Translations under genes and position numbers: made by a program
Part shown: positions 1 through 6,124 of the stretch, piece by piece
Layout: every line of letters starts with the position of its first letter
Position numbering within the stretch: position 1 is the stretch's first letter
Source: an uncultured Prevotellaceae bacterium
GTDB lineage: Bacteria; Bacteroidota; Bacteroidia; Bacteroidales; Bacteroidaceae
Length of the DNA stretch: 17,701 nt
NCBI GenBank assembly: GCA_905202115.1
Contig: CAJKQZ010000034.1
Span: forward strand, 1 to 17,701
Direction: 5' to 3'
The notes under the pieces: generated by a model
Database searches by the model: none
What the model was told of the DNA's origin: nothing
The model's input: only the letters and a program-made list of their open reading frames with translations

Positions 1-72
1 CATATTTTCGATTATCTCCCTTGTATTTTCAATTTACTGCGGGAACTTTTTTACCGTATCAAAAAAATAAAT
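1..72 (-). repeat. Dispersed palindromic repeat, copy A (inverted, cut by window edge)
   Basis: Read on the minus strand, this stretch matches the copies at 5622-5782 and 17555-17701. It shares an AT-rich run, a CGGTAAAAAA-type block, TTCCCGCAG, a TAAATTGAAAATACA segment, a GGGAGATAAT segment and then AAAATATG, where the window ends. Relative to the right-hand copy it carries only scattered substitutions. The palindrome that should follow AAAATATG lies outside the window. The repeat sits just beyond the terminator of the minus-strand glycan operon and has the same orientation as that operon. Its function is unknown. Confidence 0.8.
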
Positions 73-85
73 GTTTTTATAAAGG

Positions 86-145
86 AGAAAAAATCCGCAA
101 ACGCATACAGCCACGAAAAATCGCGGAACGCTGTTGCACTTGCGG
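86..145 (-). terminator. Intrinsic terminator of the glycan operon
   Basis: On the minus strand, starting 23 bases after the last glycosyltransferase's stop codon, a long hairpin can be folded from 145 down to 95. The outer arm CCGCAA pairs with TTGCGG. The pairing continues through GTGCA/TGCGT (with two wobbles) and ACAGC/GCTGT (after a one-base bulge), and a small inner stem closes an ATTTTT loop. A six-T run follows, seen as A residues at 88-93 on the plus strand. This is a typical Rho-independent terminator and marks the operon's 3' end. Confidence 0.75.
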
Positions 146-168
146 GCATTTGCCACAACCTTGCGGCA

Positions 169-1137
169 TTATCCGGCCATCGAAGCCAAAGCACGGGCCA
201 CAAGCCACGCACCTCTGCCTCCGCAGGAGGTATAGCGCATAAGCAGACGACCGGTCATACGGCCAAAACGGCCAACCGACAATTTCTCGGCATAACATTT
301 TGCCTCGGCCGAGCAGGAAAAGGATTTTTCTCTATACAATATACCCGAAAGCATAAAAACCCTGTACGACAAAGCCGTAACAGCCCGAGGACTACACGCC
401 TGCGAACTCATCAAATCACTCTCGACAGCACGACAGGCAGCCATAAGCGCATTGAAAGAACCCGAAAAATCTTTACCGGTAATACTGTTCTCATGCGCAC
501 GTATTATATGATATGATTTTTCCCTCAGCCAGGCAATAACAGGGCAAGCAAGCAAAATACGCACTCCCAGCTCCCAGTCGTTCCAGCGCGGCAGACTCTC
601 GTTCCAGCCTCCCACCCTGCCGAATAAGTCGGAACGCATTATCATCGACTGGGTGGAAAGCTCTCCCGTGAGTATCTGCTCCTCCACTTCGGCGCTGTAG
701 CGGAAAACCCTGCGGCGCACTTTTTTTCCGTCGTCAATGTTGGTTGCGCCGGCCACGAGCTGCACATCCCCCACAGCCAGTTTCATAGCGTCGGAAATGA
801 AATCGGGACTCATAAAATCATCGGAATCGAAAAAACTAAGCCAACAACCCGTTGCCGCCCTCGCACCTGTGTTACGACAAGCCGAAGCGCCGCGCCGTTT
901 CTCGCTCAGCACTTTTACAGAAAAACCGGAACCGTGTTCGGAAGCGGCGAACCGTTCGCACAAACTCAAAGTGGAATCGTCCGAACCGTTATCAACTACA
1001 ATCAGTTCCAAAGGGCGGTATGTCTGTTCCTTGACCGAACGAAGAGTTTTCTCAATGAACTTTTCGCGGTTATAGGCAGGAACTATCACAGAAACTAACA
1101 CCTTCCTATTTCTTTTGCGTAGGCAATTCCCTTGCAC
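169..1137 (-). CDS. Family 2 (GT-A fold) glycosyltransferase
   Basis: Probably transfers a sugar from a nucleotide donor during assembly of a surface glycan, on the cytoplasmic face of the inner membrane. Counting from the ATG at 1137, the N-terminus shows the GT2 opening VSVIVPAYNREKFIEKTL (residues 15-32), the VVDNGSDDST nucleotide-binding segment (48-57), the RGASACRNTGA segment (82-92), and the metal-binding DSDD (104-107). A WNDWELG segment (about 185-191) takes the place of the usual catalytic-base region. At 322 residues it has the length of a single-domain enzyme; no membrane anchor is obvious. The start is uncertain. The ATG at 1137 overlaps the upstream gene by 43 bp, whereas a GTG at 1101 (residue 13, just before VSVIVP, 7-bp overlap, AGGAAG immediately upstream) would fit the family's N-terminus equally well. 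It is the last gene of the six-gene operon. Donor and acceptor cannot be predicted. Confidence 0.9.
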   Translation of the reverse strand: MQGNCLRKRNRKVLVSVIVPAYNREKFIEKTLRSVKEQTYRPLELIVVDNGSDDSTLSLCERFAASEHGSGFSVKVLSEKRRGASACRNTGARAATGCWLSFFDSDDFMSPDFISDAMKLAVGDVQLVAGATNIDDGKKVRRRVFRYSAEVEEQILTGELSTQSMIMRSDLFGRVGGWNESLPRWNDWELGVRILLACPVIAWLREKSYHIIRAHENSITGKDFSGSFNALMAACRAVESDLMSSQACSPRAVTALSYRVFMLSGILYREKSFSCSAEAKCYAEKLSVGRFGRMTGRLLMRYTSCGGRGAWLVARALASMAG

Positions 1138-1898
1138 ATGTCTTTAAACGCAGCAAAGCGGGAAATGCCGCGCACATTGCAGGCCGCATATTTCGCAACA
1201 CGCAGATACGCACCTGCCGCGCCGTGCATGGCCGCAAGCACCGCACCTTTTGAACGGCGCACGGAGGCAAGTCTGTTGAAATGCGCACCAGTTGTGTCGG
1301 TATCGGTACGCACAATCGTCATGGGGTAATAAAAAACCCTGAAACCATGCTTCAAAGCGTCGTATATGAATATCTCGTCTTCTCCGCAGGCAAGGTATTC
1401 GGAACCTAAACCGAAACGTTCGTCAAATTTAGGATACCCGTCGCGACGACGCATGACAATCTCGCAGGAACGCACGTAATAACCCGACGGTTTACTGTTC
1501 ATATTGAAAGAAGCGGCCGGAAAATCGCGGCAAAGCCTGCCGTCGTAACAGGCAGAACGGAAACAAACGATGTCTAATTCGCGACGCTCTTCGAAAACGT
1601 GAAGAATGCGGTCGAAATCGCCCCATGTATAACGGTTGTCGTCGTCTGCAAAAAGAATTATATCGCCGTGGCTGCCCGCCATAGCGTTGTTGCGGTTTGC
1701 AGAAAGCCCGTGCCCTTTGACTTTCAGAATATCCACATCCTTGCGGGCAAGCAAATCATCGGGAATGAAGTTGAACTCCGTCTCATTCTCGTATTGAAAC
1801 GACACGATATAGCGCACATCGGCACGCGGACGGGTCATGACATTCCCCACATTGAGAATGCCCCTCCCGTAGGTGCATATCAATACGTCGATAGTCAT
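1095..1898 (-). CDS. Family 2-like glycosyltransferase, second of a tandem pair
   Basis: A 267-residue predicted glycosyltransferase of the GT-A type. The N-terminal strand is MTIDVLICTYGRGI. A KGHGLSANRNNAM segment (61-73) corresponds to the RN-containing donor-binding loop of GT2 enzymes. FADDDN (83-88, DDD at 85-87) is the metal-binding DxD-type motif, and GEDE (172-175) is a likely catalytic acid/base region. It is clearly a paralogue of the gene just upstream (1895-2710). Shared landmarks are DVLICT, YIVSxQY, LxARKDV, GLSANRN, FADDD, DERFGLG and a GE-rich motif. The start codon overlaps the upstream stop as ATGA (1895-1898), showing translational coupling. It differs from the 3' neighbour, whose DSDD-type GT2 architecture is more classical. 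Family assignment is confident, the transferred sugar unknown. Confidence 0.85.
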   Translation of the reverse strand: MTIDVLICTYGRGILNVGNVMTRPRADVRYIVSFQYENETEFNFIPDDLLARKDVDILKVKGHGLSANRNNAMAGSHGDIILFADDDNRYTWGDFDRILHVFEERRELDIVCFRSACYDGRLCRDFPAASFNMNSKPSGYYVRSCEIVMRRRDGYPKFDERFGLGSEYLACGEDEIFIYDALKHGFRVFYYPMTIVRTDTDTTGAHFNRLASVRRSKGAVLAAMHGAAGAYLRVAKYAACNVRGISRFAAFKDMCKGIAYAKEIGRC

Positions 1899-2710
1899 TT
1901 CTTATGCGATTTTCTAATAAAGTGTATTCCTTCATACATATGCCGGAGCATTGGCAGGAAACGCGCCTTGCCCTGTCGGGATACTTTCATTGCATAATTG
2001 AAGCATAAAAGCCATGCCTTACTGCCGTAGCGATAATAAGCCACAGCTCCATAAGAACGTTGCACAGACGGATCGACATATATCATAAGTTGCTTCAACA
2101 TTGTGGAAGTTTCAACAATTTTTTTTGGAAAATACCGCATTTTCAACCCTAAACGCTCAGCATCGGTAAGCCAGATCTCCTCTTCTCCCCAAGTAAGAAA
2201 ATCCGTTCCCAGACCAAAACGTTCATCATACTGCAAGCGCCCCTGAATACTACTGCGGCGGCATGCCACTTCAAGGGCGGAAATTTCCATATTCGCCGGA
2301 CGGGCTGAATAATCGAACGAATTTTTAGGATAATCTTTGAGAGGGCGCCCCGTATATGTGGAAGCCTGAAAAAATGCAATATCCAAATCCGGATTTTCCT
2401 CAAACGTATTCCTTATCACATCCAGCCCTTCGCCCGAAAAGCGCGCATCGTCATCGGCAAAGACCACTACATCTGCCGTCGAAAGGCGAAGCGCAAAATT
2501 TCTGTTAGCCGAAAGTCCACGCCCCTTGTGCTTTGTAAGCATTACGTCCTTGCGGGCCGTAAGTTCACGGGGAATAAGTTCCCAATAACGCTCATCGGTA
2601 TACTGATACGACACGATGTAACTTACCCCCTCGCGCGGCGCGGGGAGATTATCGGAGATACGCACTATTCCTTTGTCGATAGTGCAAATTAAGACATCGA
2701 AGGTTATCAT
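1895..2710 (-). CDS. Family 2-like glycosyltransferase, first of a tandem pair
   Basis: A predicted 271-residue GT-A glycosyltransferase, paralogous to the next gene in the operon. Landmarks counted from the chosen start are MITFDVLICT (1-10), KGRGLSANRNFAL (62-74), FADDDAR (84-90, DDD at 86-88), DERFGLG (162-168) and GEEE (175-178). An open frame extends upstream to 2860. I chose the ATG at 2710 because it overlaps the aminotransferase stop by 4 bp (ATGA), because the sister protein starts at the same point of the fold, and because the extension only reads through the end of the aminotransferase gene in another frame. Role: a sugar transfer in surface-glycan assembly, probably using the dTDP-aminosugar made by the upstream genes or a partner sugar. 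Which gene transfers which residue is not visible. Confidence 0.85.
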   Translation of the reverse strand: MITFDVLICTIDKGIVRISDNLPAPREGVSYIVSYQYTDERYWELIPRELTARKDVMLTKHKGRGLSANRNFALRLSTADVVVFADDDARFSGEGLDVIRNTFEENPDLDIAFFQASTYTGRPLKDYPKNSFDYSARPANMEISALEVACRRSSIQGRLQYDERFGLGTDFLTWGEEEIWLTDAERLGLKMRYFPKKIVETSTMLKQLMIYVDPSVQRSYGAVAYYRYGSKAWLLCFNYAMKVSRQGKARFLPMLRHMYEGIHFIRKSHKK

Positions 2711-3813
2711 CTGTAAAGGTTTATCAGTTCGATTATCGTCATTATTTCTTCGTATGTCAGAGCAGAATTTATAGGCAGGCTTAATTCGGTCTCGCAAATG
2801 CGTTCTGCCACAGGCGACGTCTGCCCGCCGAGAAATTCTCTCAAAGCCGGCTGCCTGCAAGGCGCTTGCGGATAGTGTATTAATGTCTTAACGCCGTTTT
2901 GCAATAAATATTGCTTCAATTCGTCACGCCTGTCGCAAAACACAGGATATACATGAAAAACGCTACATGCCGTATTTCCGCCGTAAGGTATGACAACGCG
3001 ATCGTTCGATATGCCTTTGCCATACATACTTGCTATTTCGCGGCGGCGCGCGGTGACCTTGTCGAGATAAGGCAGCTTGACGCGCAGCACAGCGGCCTGT
3101 ATCTCGTCAATGCGACTGTTTATTCCTTCGAGCACGTGGTGATATTTTTCATGCGCGCCGTAGTTGGCTATTATGCGCACGGTTTCGGCCAGCTCGCTGT
3201 CGTTTGTAACAACCGCGCCGGCGTCGCTCAGAGCGCCGAGGTTCTTTCCGGGATAAAAGCTGAAAGCCGCCGCGTGCCCCAACACGCCTGCTTTTCGTCC
3301 GTCGGCGGTTTCTGCGCCATGCGCCTGCGCCGCGTCCTCTATGACTTTAAGATTATAGGCGGAGGCAACGGCGTTTATCTTCTCCATGTCGCACAGCGCG
3401 CCGTAAAGGTGCACCGGCATTATGGCCCGCGTGCGGGAAGTTATGAGAGACTCCAGCGCCGCAGTATCCATAAGGTAATTGTCGGGAGCGGCGTCGCATA
3501 CGACAGGACGCATTCCCGCGCGGATTATCGCGAATATCGTCGCCACAAAAGTATGGGCCGACACAATGACCTCGTCGCCGCTGCGCCAGCCACACATGTA
3601 CTTGTAAGCCATGAGTATCACCGTAAGTGCGTCGAGCCCGTTGGCTGTAGCGTAGCAGTGTTCGGCACCGCAGTATCCGGCAAACTCTTTTTCGAAGGCC
3701 TGCGTCTCGTTTCCGTAAAGATAAATGCCCGATCTCACCACCCGTTCCACTTCCTGAGAAAGCCGCGGCTGGTAAAGATTGCTTATGTCGTACAGTTGCA
3801 AATATTCAATCAT
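2707..3813 (-). CDS. DegT/DnrJ/EryC1/StrS-family sugar aminotransferase (FdtB/QdtB-like)
   Basis: A PLP-dependent aminotransferase that would convert a dTDP-3-keto-6-deoxyhexose to the 3-amino sugar, with glutamate as the usual amino donor. All 368 residues align with the family. TANGLDAL (56-63) is the phosphate-binding region. EVIVSAHTFVAT (81-92) is the conserved HTFVA motif. VIEDAAQAHGA (157-167) carries the Asp (D160) that contacts the pyridine nitrogen. SFYPGKNLGALSDAGA (185-200) carries the PLP Schiff-base lysine (K190), and NYGAHEKYHHVLEGINSRIDEIQAA follows. The gene lies two genes after a FdtA/QdtA-type ketoisomerase, which favours a C3 transamination (FdtB/QdtB) over other members of this broad family. 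The gap to the preceding acyltransferase gene is 47 bp, and the stop overlaps the next start by 4 bp. Galacto- versus gluco-configuration of the product cannot be read by eye. Confidence 0.93.
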   Translation of the reverse strand: MIEYLQLYDISNLYQPRLSQEVERVVRSGIYLYGNETQAFEKEFAGYCGAEHCYATANGLDALTVILMAYKYMCGWRSGDEVIVSAHTFVATIFAIIRAGMRPVVCDAAPDNYLMDTAALESLITSRTRAIMPVHLYGALCDMEKINAVASAYNLKVIEDAAQAHGAETADGRKAGVLGHAAAFSFYPGKNLGALSDAGAVVTNDSELAETVRIIANYGAHEKYHHVLEGINSRIDEIQAAVLRVKLPYLDKVTARRREIASMYGKGISNDRVVIPYGGNTACSVFHVYPVFCDRRDELKQYLLQNGVKTLIHYPQAPCRQPALREFLGGQTSPVAERICETELSLPINSALTYEEIMTIIELINLYR

Positions 3814-3860
3814 CGCATTTTATTATATATAGCGTGAGTTGCAAAAGCAATACGCCCTGT

Positions 3861-4841
3861 TCACACGGCGGAATGCCGCGGCAGGGCGAGCGTATAGGTG
3901 TCGTAGCAGACGGAACGTGCGCCGAAGCCCTCCTTCATGCTTATGAGATTCTCGTTAAGATACATGCCGTTGTTTTCGGTAGATATGCCGAAGTCGAAAT
4001 ATCGCGCCGAAGCGTATTTTTCCGAAATCAGATAATCAAGCAGCAGATCTTCCGCTCCCATGCGCCGTCCTTCGTCGGTATTGACAAGATATTGCGTGTG
4101 CACAGCGCAGGAAGTAACGAACACCCAGCCTCCGGAAACAATCTCATCTCCGTTTTTCACGACGAACAGCCGTATGTTTTCAGGAAAGCGCCCCGTAAGC
4201 AATTTCATCTCGTCGAACGAATGCACCGGCGTTACATTGTGCCGCTTCATAAGCGACTCGGTGAGTATGTTGTGGAAACGCAGGAGCAACGGTGAGCAGC
4301 AATCCGCCACTTCCTCCACAGAAAGTCCCGCGCGCAATGCTCTTGCCACACCGGCCCGCCTGTCTTTACGGAAACGCAAGCCCGCCGACGGAACGAGTGC
4401 GGACGAAACCGCGCGCGATGTCAGAGAAGCGCCCATGCGGTACAGAGCATACAAATCCTCCTCGGCCGGAATACTATGATATATATAAGGTGTGGGCTTA
4501 TACACCAAAGACTGCGCGCCCAATGTGCGCGAATAAAAATCCGCCGCAAGCGCAATCATCTCGTTCACCGAAGTCTGCACGGCCCTATGGTCCAGAACCA
4601 ATCCTCCGTAAGTGAGTCCGCCATGCGAGAACACCGTTTTCGAAGCCTTGTGGAAGTTGGCCGGCAACAGGCCGCATAGCCTCCCGCGTTTGCCGCGGAA
4701 AACAAGCGACGCGTCCGAAAAACGTTCGGCATGATAATCCATAAAGTTACGGTCGAAAAGGAACGTACCGTTTTTGCTCCGGGCCACAAAACCGTTCCAT
4801 TCGGCTGCCATTTCTTTGTCGTAAATCTCTACCGTAACCAT
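3861..4841 (-). CDS. FemAB/GNAT-like acyltransferase
   Basis: A 326-residue protein of the GNAT-like acyltransferase superfamily with FemAB-like arrangement. The N-terminal part has MVTVEIYDKEMAAEWNGFV and a GTFLFDRNFMDYHAERF segment (25-41), typical of the first half of these enzymes. The C-terminal GNAT core includes ENIRLFVVKNGDEIVSGGWVF (221-241), AVHTQYLVNTDEGRRMGAEDLLLDYL (246-271) and the hallmark FDFGISTENNGMYLNENL...KEGFGA (282-308). No signal peptide is visible, so it should be cytoplasmic. It sits between the sugar ketoisomerase and the sugar aminotransferase and is the operon's only visible acyltransferase. I therefore infer that it N-acylates the 3-amino sugar or a later glycan intermediate. 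An aminoacyl transfer of the FemAB kind is the alternative. Family confident, substrate inferred. Confidence 0.82.
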   Translation of the reverse strand: MVTVEIYDKEMAAEWNGFVARSKNGTFLFDRNFMDYHAERFSDASLVFRGKRGRLCGLLPANFHKASKTVFSHGGLTYGGLVLDHRAVQTSVNEMIALAADFYSRTLGAQSLVYKPTPYIYHSIPAEEDLYALYRMGASLTSRAVSSALVPSAGLRFRKDRRAGVARALRAGLSVEEVADCCSPLLLRFHNILTESLMKRHNVTPVHSFDEMKLLTGRFPENIRLFVVKNGDEIVSGGWVFVTSCAVHTQYLVNTDEGRRMGAEDLLLDYLISEKYASARYFDFGISTENNGMYLNENLISMKEGFGARSVCYDTYTLALPRHSAV

Positions 4842-4952
4842 GAATGAATTTATTATCTACAGAAGAAAACTATTCTGATACATTCGGCCATACCGGCTCC
4901 GCATACCGGTATCACATATTATATAATGAACTGCCGGAGCACCTTGCCGCCA

Positions 4953-5387
4953 TTACATTCCGCCCTCTCGCCGCAAACGCAGGTATTCGTCATACGACGA
5001 GACATAGCCCTCGCTGTCGTAACTCTGCGACGCGGCTACCACGCAAACGCAATCGGCCGTAAAATTGCACAGCTCGCACCACGCACCCGCCGGAACGATA
5101 ATACCGGCACCGTCGGCCGAGATATGCACTGTCACAGCATTCACGGCGTCGTCCACAGTTATGTCGAAAGCGCCCTTAGCTGCCCAAACTGCCTCTACGC
5201 ACGTTTTGTGTGCATGGCCGCCGCGCGTCTTGCCCTCGGGCACCGACGTAATCCAAAATATACGCTCAACGGCGAACGGCAGCACGCCTTTCTCCACAAA
5301 AGTAAGCGCTCCGCGATCGTCGGTTACCGTTTTGGCGCACACCGCCACGCACCCTGCGGGCGCAGTTTCCGATTCGAATTGTTTCAT
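4953..5387 (-). CDS. FdtA/QdtA-family dTDP-4-keto-6-deoxyglucose 3,4-ketoisomerase (cupin)
   Basis: A 144-residue single-domain cupin that moves the keto group of dTDP-4-keto-6-deoxy-D-glucose from C4 to C3, the entry step to dTDP-Fuc3NAc or dTDP-Qui3NAc. Motifs of the family are DDRGAL (23-28), FVEKGVLPFAVERIFWI (30-46) and TRGGHAHK (54-61), with the two catalytic-site histidines H58 and H60. DITVDD (75-80), a PAGAWCELCNF segment (99-109) in place of the usual PPxxW(x)E(x)xxF, and a C-terminal YDSEGYVSSYDEYL (123-136) complete the set. The frame is open to 5561, but homologues begin close to the ATG at 5387, and the best promoter lies between 5387 and 5462, inside that extension, so 5387 is chosen. 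It is the first gene of the operon; 111 bp without a clear gene separate it from the acyltransferase. Confidence 0.92.
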   Translation of the reverse strand: MKQFESETAPAGCVAVCAKTVTDDRGALTFVEKGVLPFAVERIFWITSVPEGKTRGGHAHKTCVEAVWAAKGAFDITVDDAVNAVTVHISADGAGIIVPAGAWCELCNFTADCVCVVAASQSYDSEGYVSSYDEYLRLRREGGM

Positions 5388-5431
5388 AATACAAACATAC
5401 GAAATAATTAACGGATATAAAATATCTATGA

Positions 5432-5462
5432 CAAATTTAAATACATCTCTCCGCCGTAACAA
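5432..5462 (-). promoter_or_regulatory. Bacteroidota-type promoter of the glycan operon
   Basis: On the minus strand a perfect TAnnTTTG -7 box (TAAATTTG, 5439-5432) is preceded by TTG (5462-5460) at a spacing of 20 bp, the arrangement used by the primary sigma factor of this phylum. The predicted start of transcription is near 5425, giving a leader of about 38 nt to the ATG at 5387. A second perfect -7 box (TATGTTTG, 5399-5392) lies closer to the gene but lacks a well-spaced -33 element. Confidence 0.6.
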
Positions 5463-5621
5463 CGGCGCCGACCGCCCTACGCGCGTAAAAACTACCCGAA
5501 TCCTACGGTTCATTCTGCAATAACAAAATACGCTTACGGATACATTCGGCAGCATGTTCAAAATATTTTAAATCGCATTGGCAGAAAAATCCCTTGTTCT
5601 ACTATCATAACAAAGCTGTTC

Positions 5622-5782
5622 CGCAGAAAACGGCCGAGGAAGGATTAACAAAAAAAATTACCTCCCACGAAAAAAAAATATTTTTTTCGCAAAGTAAAAA
5701 ACTTCCCGCAGGTAATTGAAAATACATAGGAGATAATTCAAAATATGTCTGAGATATTTTAAAATATCTCAGACATATTTTT
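5622..5782 (+). repeat. Dispersed palindromic repeat, copy B (42-bp perfect palindrome)
   Basis: This copy matches 17555-17701 along its length: a GAAAAC...GAGGAAGG segment, an AT-rich run, GTAAAAAACTTCCCGCAG, AATTGAAAATACATAGGAGA and TAATTCAAAATATGTCTGAG. It ends in a perfect palindrome at 5740-5781 with two 21-nt arms and no spacer. An SD-like AGGAG (5728-5732) precedes an ATG (5745), which would encode only M-S-E-I-F before a stop (5760-5762), inside the palindrome. The palindrome would form a cruciform in DNA or a long AU-rich hairpin in RNA. The length, absence of a gene and recurrence suggest a MITE-like or REP-like intergenic element. The function is unknown. Confidence 0.85.
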
Positions 5783-6054
5783 TGCTACATATACACCTGC
5801 TGATTTTCAAATACTTGGCGGCTGACCGTTTTTGTCTGCAAAATCCAACGGTAAGGTCTCTTCGTTTTCAGGCAAAGATTGTCTGGTTTTGTATCGGCAC
5901 GTTTCGTTCCTGAATGTCCTGCTTGCGTTTTCCGTGGGGCGTGGCGTTGTCTTTTTCGTAGGTGGGCTACATGCGCTTTCCTGTGTTCTGCAGCCTGATG
6001 TGGAACTGCTTTTTGTTTTTTTATGCTTTTTTATGTCGTTAATAATAGCCAAAC

Positions 6055-6087
6055 TTTCATGCGTTTATCAAATAATGAGTATCTTTG
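6055..6087 (+). promoter_or_regulatory. Bacteroidota-type promoter of the aromatic-rich exported protein
   Basis: A perfect -7 box TATCTTTG (6080-6087, consensus TAnnTTTG) is preceded by TTTC (6055-6058, three of four bases of the -33 TTTG) at 21 bp. Transcription would start near 6094, giving a leader of about 31 nt to the ATG at 6125 but only about 7 nt to the ATG at 6101. This helps decide the downstream start. Confidence 0.6.
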
Positions 6088-6124
6088 TAGCAGAAGAAGT
6101 ATGCAACCATTAAAACTTGCGATT

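Larger units (their letters stand above)
5388..6124. other. Divergent intergenic region with two promoters and one repeat
   Basis: These 737 bases separate the minus-strand glycan operon from the plus-strand exported-protein genes. They hold the glycan-operon promoter (5432-5462), a short unexplained stretch (5463-5621), repeat copy B (5622-5782), an unexplained T/G-rich and A-poor stretch (5783-6054) and the promoter of the next gene (6055-6087). Open frames exist at 5832-6113 (plus) and 5807-6052 (minus). Neither has a family resemblance, a convincing ribosome-binding site or its own promoter, so I do not call them genes. Confidence 0.6.

Noticed and set aside
2711..2860. N-terminal extension of the first tandem glycosyltransferase
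   Set aside because: It overlaps the end of the aminotransferase gene in another frame, and the ATGA overlap at 2707-2710 marks the real start.
2911..3837. 308-codon open frame antisense to the aminotransferase gene
   Set aside because: The opposite strand encodes a fully conserved aminotransferase; the antisense translation has no recognisable motif.
4842..4952. Possible extra gene or promoter between ketoisomerase and acyltransferase genes
   Set aside because: Only an ATACCGGTAT palindrome (4904-4913) and a poor -7-like TAGTTTTC without a -33 partner are present; not enough for a call.
4877..5549. 12-mer GATACATTCGGC present near 4877 and near 5538
   Set aside because: No similarity extends beyond the 12 bases; probably chance.
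5388..5561. N-terminal extension of the ketoisomerase to 5561
   Set aside because: The family starts near ATG 5387, and the best promoter lies inside the extension.
5554..5570. TTCAAAATATTTTAAA as a degenerate fifth repeat copy
   Set aside because: It resembles the repeat's palindrome with an internal deletion, but it is short and AT-rich, so chance is likely.
5807..6113. Small open frames on both strands between repeat B and the exported-protein gene
   Set aside because: No promoter, ribosome-binding site or family resemblance; the sequence is low-complexity, and the plus frame overlaps the next promoter.
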